Source: Planctomycetia bacterium
Lineage (GTDB): Bacteria; Planctomycetota; Planctomycetia; Pirellulales; S012-138
DNA length: 36,771 nt
Direction of reading: 5' to 3'
Assembly: GCA_016177915.1 (NCBI GenBank)
Contig: JACOUI010000012.1
Location: 1 to 36,771, forward strand
Under the pieces are notes generated by a model. It searched no databases. It saw only the letters and a program-made list of their open reading frames with translations, and was not told the origin of the DNA. Of the stretch, positions 31,675-36,771 are shown one piece after another (position 1 is the stretch's first letter; each line of letters begins with the position of its first letter). A program made the position numbers and the translations under genes.

Positions 31675-33477
31675 GTGAGACCCTTTGCCCAACAAATCGA
31701 GGGCCTACAGGCGGACACGTTCCAGTCGGCCCTCCTCTTTGCGCCGGAGCTGGCGATCTGCATGACGATCGTCGGGCTGCTGCTCGTGCGCATTCTGGCG
31801 GGCCGGCGCGTGGCGGGGGCGGCCGTGGCGCTGGTAGGCTCGGCCGTCGGGCTGGGCCTGGCGATCCAGCAATGCTGCTCGACGATGCCGCGCACCGAGA
31901 TCTTCACCGGCATGCTCGTCTACGACGAGCTGACGGTCTTCTTCCGCATCTTCCTGCTCGCCTTTTCCGTTCTGTTCATTCTCTTCACCTGGCGCAGCGG
32001 CATTCCCGACCGCGAGGACAGCCCGGATATTTACACGCTCGCCTTGGGGGCCACGCTGGGCATGTGCCTGATGGCGTCGGCCAACCATCTGCTGATCGTG
32101 TTCCTGGCGGTGGAAATGGCCAGCGTCCCGTCCTATGCCCTGGCCGGCATGCTCAAGGGCCGCCGCCAGAGCAGCGAGGCGGCGCTGAAGTTCTCCATCT
32201 ACGGCGCCGGCACGGCCGGCATCATGCTCTACGGCATCAGCCTGCTTTCGGGCGTGCTCGGGTCGGCGCACCTGCCGACGGCCGCGGTGAGGTTGGCCGA
32301 GGAGCTCGCCATGTCTCCCTCGGGCGAGACGTTGGCGGTCCTGTCGCTGGGCGGCCTGATGGTCATGGTGGGGCTGGCGTTCAAGCTGTCGGCCTTCCCG
32401 TTCCACTTCTGGGCGCCGGACGTGTTCGAGGGGGCCGCGGCCGAAATCGGCGGTTTCTTGTCGGTGGCGTCCAAGGGGGCGGCGCTGGCGCTCCTCGTGC
32501 GCGTGGCACTGGGATTTGGCTACTTGCCCCAGCAGCCCGCCGCGATGCCCCCGGGTGTCACCGTGGCACTGTCCTCGGCCGAACCCGCGTCGGAATCGCC
32601 CGTCGAGCGCTCGAGAATCGCCGCGCTGCCAGCCGGCTTCGCCGTCCAGACGGATGAGAAACTCCCCGCCGCCACGGAAAAAGCGCCGGGCGAATCGCCG
32701 CTTGAGCAACACGCCGGCGCCGACAAGTCGCACGCGGCGGCCGCGCGCACTGTCCCAAAAACCCGCGCCGAGCGCATGGCCGCCCTCGCGCCCGCCCGGT
32801 CGTTCATGGGCTACTTGATCGGTTTTTTGGCCGCGATCACGGCCACGTTTGGAAACCTGGCGGCCTACGGCCAGACGAATATCAAGCGGCTCTTGGCCTA
32901 CTCCACGATCGCGCACGCCGGAATCATGATGATGCCGGTGGCGGCCGCGATGCTCCTGGCCGGCGAATCGGCCACGGGAACGGCCCAGGCCGTCGGGGCC
33001 GTCGGCTTTTACGTGGTTATGTACCTGTTCATGAACCTGGGCGCGTTTGCGATCGTCGCCTTCCTCCGCAACGAGCTGCGCAGCGAGGAGATCGCCGACT
33101 ACGCCGGACTCATCCACCGCGCGCCGGGCGTGGCCCTCTGCTTCTCCGTGATCCTCATCAGCCTGTTGGGCCTGCCGCCGCTGTCGGGGTTCGTGGCCAA
33201 GGTCGTGGCCTTTCTGCCGCTGGCCGACGCGGGCTGGATCACGCTCCTCCTCATCGGCTGCGTGAACGGATTCTTGAGCCTGTTCTATTATCTGCGGGTC
33301 GTGAAGGTGATGTGCATGGATCCCGCGCCGGACGACGCTCCGCCCGTGAGGTTCCCGCTCTTGACGTCGGTCAACGGCTGGCTGGTGTTGGTGCTGACCG
33401 TGCCGCTGTTGTGGTTCGGGGTGCTGTGGAGCGGCGTGTGGGATTGGGCCGTCGCGGCGGCGCGGAGCATCCTGTAA
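31675..33477 (+). CDS. nuoN: NADH-quinone oxidoreductase subunit N with hydrophilic insertion
   Basis: This is an antiporter-like proton pump subunit. Family features are FLAVEMASVPSYALAGML with Glu147, FKLSAFPFHFWAPDVFEG with Lys237, and GNLAAYGQTNIKRLLAYSTI. GTG 31675 gives 600 residues; a TTG 36 bases upstream lies inside a palindrome and is less likely. Typical NuoN is about 480-500. A hydrophilic Ala/Pro/Glu-rich insertion spans 284-376 (starting GYLPQQPAAMPPG, ending RAERMAALAPARS), between two spans, in a loop predicted on the periplasmic face. It is the last recognised nuo gene in the window. Confidence 0.92.
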   Translation: MRPFAQQIEGLQADTFQSALLFAPELAICMTIVGLLLVRILAGRRVAGAAVALVGSAVGLGLAIQQCCSTMPRTEIFTGMLVYDELTVFFRIFLLAFSVLFILFTWRSGIPDREDSPDIYTLALGATLGMCLMASANHLLIVFLAVEMASVPSYALAGMLKGRRQSSEAALKFSIYGAGTAGIMLYGISLLSGVLGSAHLPTAAVRLAEELAMSPSGETLAVLSLGGLMVMVGLAFKLSAFPFHFWAPDVFEGAAAEIGGFLSVASKGAALALLVRVALGFGYLPQQPAAMPPGVTVALSSAEPASESPVERSRIAALPAGFAVQTDEKLPAATEKAPGESPLEQHAGADKSHAAAARTVPKTRAERMAALAPARSFMGYLIGFLAAITATFGNLAAYGQTNIKRLLAYSTIAHAGIMMMPVAAAMLLAGESATGTAQAVGAVGFYVVMYLFMNLGAFAIVAFLRNELRSEEIADYAGLIHRAPGVALCFSVILISLLGLPPLSGFVAKVVAFLPLADAGWITLLLIGCVNGFLSLFYYLRVVKVMCMDPAPDDAPPVRFPLLTSVNGWLVLVLTVPLLWFGVLWSGVWDWAVAAARSIL

Positions 33478-33491
33478 TCGAGCTTCATGGA

Positions 33492-33926
33492 ATGACGCCA
33501 TCACGCGCCACGATCGCCGCCTTGAACCGGCTCTTGACGGTGCTCAGCCGGTCACTGCCGATGTACCTGGCCGACGCTACGCCCTGGGCCGGGCCCGATC
33601 GTGAGAAGGCCGCGCGGGTATTGTCCAACATCGTCCGCGACCAGCGGGACCTCGCGGCGCGGATCGGCGAGCTGATTCACGGCCGCCGCGGCGAAATCGC
33701 CCTCGGCCCGCTGCCCGACTTCACGATCCTCAACGACCTGGAAATCGACTTCCTCGTCGGCCGGCTGATCGAGCGCCAGCAGCGCGACGTGGCGGCGATC
33801 GAAGAGATCGTGCGCGATCTTTCGGGCGATGCCGAGGCGCGAGCGCTCGCCGAGGAGGCCCTGGGCGCCGCGCGGGCGCATCTGGAAATGCTGGAAGAGC
33901 TGCAAAGGGCGCCGGCCGGGGCCTGA
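33492..33926 (+). CDS. Helical protein of unknown function downstream of nuoN
   Basis: This is a 144-residue, wholly helical protein starting 14 bases after the nuoN stop. It has a first helix (TIAALNRLLTVLSRSLPMYL), a central helix pair with FLVGRLIERQQRDVAAIEEI and a final helix (ARALAEEALGAARAHLEMLE), the look of a four-helix bundle such as ferritin-like proteins. A full metal-binding ExxH set is not visible. Close spacing suggests cotranscription with the nuo genes and perhaps a role in the same membrane system. I do not recognise the family. Confidence 0.65.
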   Translation: MTPSRATIAALNRLLTVLSRSLPMYLADATPWAGPDREKAARVLSNIVRDQRDLAARIGELIHGRRGEIALGPLPDFTILNDLEIDFLVGRLIERQQRDVAAIEEIVRDLSGDAEARALAEEALGAARAHLEMLEELQRAPAGA

Positions 33927-33994
33927 TGACCACGCCCCAGACGGCCTTGCCCGCTCCGCTCCCTAGCCCGCGCCGGCCCCCCGCGTTAGGATGC

Positions 33995-34000
33995 TATGCT
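33995..34000 (+). promoter_or_regulatory. Candidate -10 box (TATGCT) of the Coa1-like gene
   Basis: GGATGCTATGCTTTCC, an extended -10 form, lies 57 bases before the start codon and shares the GCTATGCT core with the box at 1903-1908. Confidence 0.35.
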
Positions 34001-34057
34001 TTCCGGGGCGCCCGGAGTCAGCGACGCCTTGCCGCCCAACCCGAAGGAGCCGCCCGC

Positions 34058-34561
34058 ATGTCCTACGGACAATCTCCGCAGCCGGGTTTTCCCGGCAACC
34101 AGCCCGGCCAGTTCGGGTTCCCGCCAGCGGAGCCCCCGCCCAAGAAGAGCTGGAAAGGGTGCATCATCACGATCCTCGTTGTCGGGGGCGTGCTCCTGGG
34201 AGGCTGCTGCCTTGCAGGTTGGCTCGGCTGGGGGTGGATCAAGGGGAAAATGGGCGAAGTCGTCGCCGAACAGGTCAAGGACAGCCCCGTCATCCAGGAG
34301 CACATCGGCGAAATCGAGAGCTGCGATTACGACGTGACCGAAACGGCCCGCGTCACGGAAGAGGCGCAGAAACAGGGCGAGAAGGTCGCCCAAAAGATGG
34401 TCTTCGATGTCAAAGGGTCCAAGGGTTCCGGCAAGCTGATCGTCGACGTCGAAGCGATCGGCGCTCAGCCCGACCCGGACACCGCCAAGCTCAAGCTCCC
34501 CGACGGGCGGACGCTCGACGTGTTTCCCAAGGAGGACGCCGCCGAGCCGCCGAAGGAGTAG
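34058..34561 (+). CDS. Single-span membrane protein with Coa1-like C-terminal domain
   Basis: This 167-residue protein has a Gly/Pro/Gln-rich cytoplasmic N-terminus (1-30), one membrane span (about 36-60, IITILVVGGVLLGGCCLAGW), and a C-terminal domain (SPVIQEHIGEIESCDYDVTE, MVFDVKGSKGSGKLIVDVEA, LKLPDGRTLDVF) that resembles the cytochrome oxidase assembly factor Coa1 fold. ATG 34058 has AAGGAG upstream. Its place near the nuo operon fits a respiratory-chain role, but Coa1-like domains are widespread and often uncharacterised. Confidence in function is low. Confidence 0.7.
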   Translation: MSYGQSPQPGFPGNQPGQFGFPPAEPPPKKSWKGCIITILVVGGVLLGGCCLAGWLGWGWIKGKMGEVVAEQVKDSPVIQEHIGEIESCDYDVTETARVTEEAQKQGEKVAQKMVFDVKGSKGSGKLIVDVEAIGAQPDPDTAKLKLPDGRTLDVFPKEDAAEPPKE

Positions 34562-34601
34562 TGGCGCACTGAACCAACGCTTCCGCCCAGCAGATGTTCC
34601 T

Positions 34602-35723
34602 ATGCTCCATCCCTGGCTCGCCGAGCGCATGTCCCGGTTCGACGCCTCGGGCATCCGCAAGCTCTTCGACCTGGCCGCGAAGCTCAAGGACCCGATCAAC
34701 CTCTCGATCGGCCAGCCGCACTTCGACGTGCCCCCCGCGGCCAAGCGCGCCGCCATCGAGGCCATTGAATCCGGCAAGAACGGCTACGCCCCCACCCAGG
34801 GCATCCCGCCGCTCCTGGAGCGCTTGCAAGCGCGCGTGGATCGGGAGTTTAAGCACCGCGACCGCAAGGTCTTCGTCACCAGCGGCACCAGCGGCGGCCT
34901 GGCCGTGGCGCTTTTGGCGCTCGTCAACCCCGGCGACGAGGTGATCGTCTTCGATCCCTACTTCGTCATGTACCCGGCGGTCGTGGCGATGATGGGCGGC
35001 CGGTGCGTGTCCGTGGACACCTATCCGGACTTTCGCATCGACCTCAAAAAGGTCGCCCAGGCGATCACGCCCCGCACCAAGGCGATCCTGGTCAACAGCC
35101 CCGCCAACCCCACGGGCGCGGTGATGACGGAGGCCGAAGTGCGCGGGCTGGCGGAGCTGGCGGCCGAGCGGAACGTGGCCCTCGTCTCCGACGAAATCTA
35201 CAAGCTCTTCAGCTTCGACGGCCCGGCCCTTTCGCCGGCGCAGTTCAACGACCGCACGATCGTCGTCGAGGGCTTCAGCAAGACCTACGGCATGACCGGC
35301 TGGCGGCTCGGCTTCGCCCACGGGCCCTCCGAGATCATCGACGCCATGATCAAGACGCAGCAGTTCACGTTCGTCTGCTCGCCGCAGCCCGTGCAGTGGG
35401 CCGGCCTGGCGGCGATGGACATCGACATGAGCGGCCAGATCGCGGCCTACCGCCAAAAACGCGACATGGTCTGCCGCGGCCTGCGCGGCGTTTACGACCT
35501 CGTCGAGCCGCGCGGCGCGTTCTATGCCTTCCCGCGCGTCCCCTCCGTGCGCGGGAAACAAGAGACGGGCGCGCAATTCGTCGAACGGGCGATCGAGAAA
35601 TCGCTGATCCTGATCCCCGGCCACACTTTCAGCCGGCAGGACACGCACTTCCGCATTTCGTTCGCCGTGGAGGACGCGATGCTGGCGCGGGGGGTTGAGG
35701 CGCTCCGCGCTCTGGCACGGTAG
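34602..35723 (+). CDS. Pyridoxal-phosphate aminotransferase, class I (aspartate aminotransferase-like)
   Basis: This is a 373-residue fold-type I aminotransferase of the AspB-like subgroup. It shows LSIGQPHFDVP (34-44), GYAPTQG, NSPANPTG with Asn169, SDEIYKLF with Asp197 and Tyr200, the PLP lysine Lys227 in GFSKTYGMTGWRLGF, and the substrate-carboxylate Arg351 in HFRISFA. It would move an amino group between an amino acid and a keto acid; the exact pair cannot be told. No ribosome site is clear. Its TAG stop is formed by the first bases of the inverted-repeat element that follows. Confidence 0.92.
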   Translation: MLHPWLAERMSRFDASGIRKLFDLAAKLKDPINLSIGQPHFDVPPAAKRAAIEAIESGKNGYAPTQGIPPLLERLQARVDREFKHRDRKVFVTSGTSGGLAVALLALVNPGDEVIVFDPYFVMYPAVVAMMGGRCVSVDTYPDFRIDLKKVAQAITPRTKAILVNSPANPTGAVMTEAEVRGLAELAAERNVALVSDEIYKLFSFDGPALSPAQFNDRTIVVEGFSKTYGMTGWRLGFAHGPSEIIDAMIKTQQFTFVCSPQPVQWAGLAAMDIDMSGQIAAYRQKRDMVCRGLRGVYDLVEPRGAFYAFPRVPSVRGKQETGAQFVERAIEKSLILIPGHTFSRQDTHFRISFAVEDAMLARGVEALRALAR

Positions 35724-35818
35724 GGTGGGCATCGCCCACCTTTTCCTTATCGGCGTTACCCGCAGCGGCTGCAAGATCCAACGCCGACAGAAAAAACGGT
35801 GGGCGATGCCCACCCTAC
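35720..35818. repeat. Long inverted-repeat element between convergent genes
   Basis: The two ends are perfect 21-base inverted repeats (35720-35740 and 35798-35818, starting GTAGGGTGGGCATCG). Inside, CGGCGTT (35751-35757) pairs with AACGCCG (35780-35786), and T-rich and A-rich stretches flank the outer arms. The left end supplies the stop of the aminotransferase gene and the right end lies 5 bases from the DUF1501 stop. It can act as a terminator in both directions. Confidence 0.85.
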
Positions 35819-35823
35819 GCGGA

Positions 35824-36771
35824 CTACCACAGTTCCGTCAAAACGCGCCCCGTCGTAAGCTGCAACGGCCGGTCCAGCGAGTCGCGAAGCTCAAGCTGCG
35901 GGTCCACGCCCAGCGCGTGGTAGATCGTCGCCGCCAGGTCGTCCGGCGAGACCGGGAACGACGCGGGATACGCCGCCAGCCGGTCCGACGAGCCGTGAAC
36001 CGCGCCGCCCCGGATGCCCGCCCCGGCCAGCACCACGCTGTTGCACGCCGCCCAATGGTCGCGGCCGGCGTTGCCGTTGATCTTGGGCGTGCGGCCGAAT
36101 TCGCCCAGGCAGACGACGAGCGTCTCATCCAAGAGGCCGCGCTCGTCAAGATCTTCCAGGAGCGCCGAAAACGCCAGGTCGAACGGCGGCAGAAGCTTGG
36201 CCTTTAAGTCCTTGAAGTTGTCCTTGTGCGTGTCCCAGAAGGCGTCGTCGCGGGCCCAGTTGACGGTGACCAGGCTCACGCCCGCCTCGACGAGCCGCCG
36301 CGCCAGAAGACAACCCTGCCCGAACGGCGAGCGGCCGAAGCGGTCGCGCGTCTTGTCCGCTTCGCGCGACAGGTCGAACGCGGCCCGGGCCGCGGGCGAA
36401 GTGACGAGGCTGAAGGCCCGCTCGTAGTAGGCGTCGAACGACCGCACCGCGGCGATCGAATCCAGGTCGCGCCGCAGGGCGTCGACCTCGCCCGCCAGCC
36501 CCTTGGCCCGCACCAGCCGCGCGGCCAGATCGTCGCCCGCGGCCGGAAACGGCTGGAAGTCGGCCCTCGACGGGTCCTGCGGAATGAAGAGCGGATCGAA
36601 GCTGCCGCCCAGGATGCCGGCGAAGAAGCCCGGAAAAATGTGATTATTGGCCGAGACTTGATTGGCGGGCGAGTTCAGGCTGATCCCGGCGGGCAGCGCC
36701 GTACGCTTTGCAATTGCCGCGCCTGCTTGTCCCCCACTTCCGAACGGGCCGACTTCCTCTCCCCCCCTTCC
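35824..36771 (-). CDS. DUF1501 family protein, 5' end missing
   Basis: DUF1501 proteins belong to the alkaline-phosphatase/sulfatase superfamily and are expanded in planctomycetes, where they are usually exported and paired with DUF1549/DUF1553 cytochrome-like proteins. The frame is open through the right edge; 315 codons are in view. Diagnostic parts are GGSFDPLFIPQDPSRADF, the helical middle (YERAFSLVTSPAARAAFDLS), GCLLARRLVEAGVSLVTVNW, and the metal-site region LGEFGRTPKINGNAGRDHW with VVLAGAGIRGGAVHG. The N-terminal Tat signal would lie outside the window. Function in the family is unproven. Confidence 0.9.
   Translation of the reverse strand, partial: GRGGEEVGPFGSGGQAGAAIAKRTALPAGISLNSPANQVSANNHIFPGFFAGILGGSFDPLFIPQDPSRADFQPFPAAGDDLAARLVRAKGLAGEVDALRRDLDSIAAVRSFDAYYERAFSLVTSPAARAAFDLSREADKTRDRFGRSPFGQGCLLARRLVEAGVSLVTVNWARDDAFWDTHKDNFKDLKAKLLPPFDLAFSALLEDLDERGLLDETLVVCLGEFGRTPKINGNAGRDHWAACNSVVLAGAGIRGGAVHGSSDRLAAYPASFPVSPDDLAATIYHALGVDPQLELRDSLDRPLQLTTGRVLTELW

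Noticed and set aside
31705..33504. Reverse-strand frame of 599 codons opposite nuoN
   Set aside because: It is Gln, Arg and His-rich shadow translation; nuoN on the forward strand has all family motifs.
1..36771. CRISPR array, tRNA, rRNA or IS element
   Set aside because: No regularly spaced repeat series, no cloverleaf with CCA-type end, no rRNA-like block and no transposase-like ORF were seen by eye; a tRNAscan or Infernal run would be needed to exclude a tRNA or small RNA fully.

Overview
The window reads as a high-GC chromosome segment from a planctomycete, most like the Pirellulales group. The evidence is a DUF1501 gene, an ScpB with a very long acidic tail, an HtrA-like secreted protein with a decayed triad, a GH57 plus glycogen-synthase pair, an ECF sigma/anti-sigma pair, and several families of short palindromic intergenic repeats. 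I saw no rRNA, tRNA, CRISPR array, phage or IS transposase.

Layout. 1-3300: 3' end of an M29 aminopeptidase, a short GH2-like protein, a nuclease-fold/DUF2283 toxin-antitoxin-like pair and a reverse-strand SDR. 3300-9750: repeat-bearing gap, scpB, a decayed SRPBCC gene, a fusion of an alpha/beta hydrolase with a metacaspase, then reverse-strand Gfo/Idh/MocA oxidoreductase and D12 adenine methylase. 9836-12287: reverse-strand pseudo-protease and the sigma/anti-sigma pair. 12728-16553: alpha-glucan block (degenerate GlgA and GH57). 16895-22533: an oversized FliD and a hook/rod protein, separated by a DinB protein, a RelE/Phd module and a small membrane protein. 22737-23996: a thioredoxin-like secreted protein interrupted by one in-frame UGA. 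24224-33477: the membrane arm of NADH dehydrogenase (nuoH-J-K-L-M-N, without nuoA or nuoI). 33492-36771: two small proteins, an aminotransferase, and a DUF1501 gene running off the window.

Two observations stand out. First, the thioredoxin-like gene has a Cys-UGA motif followed at the right distance by an 8-bp hairpin that fits the bacterial SECIS pattern, so it is a strong selenoprotein candidate. Second, NuoJ, NuoL, NuoM and NuoN each carry a large hydrophilic insertion, mostly predicted on the periplasmic side. The insertions in NuoM and NuoJ are homologous by eye to a module inside FliD from the same window. This suggests a complex I membrane arm decorated with surface-protein domains.

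Other points: GlgA, the HtrA-like protein and the SRPBCC gene have all lost key residues or frames. A perfect 18-bp palindrome abuts the start codon of the RelE/Phd operon. All functions here come from reading the sequence; no search or structure prediction was run.
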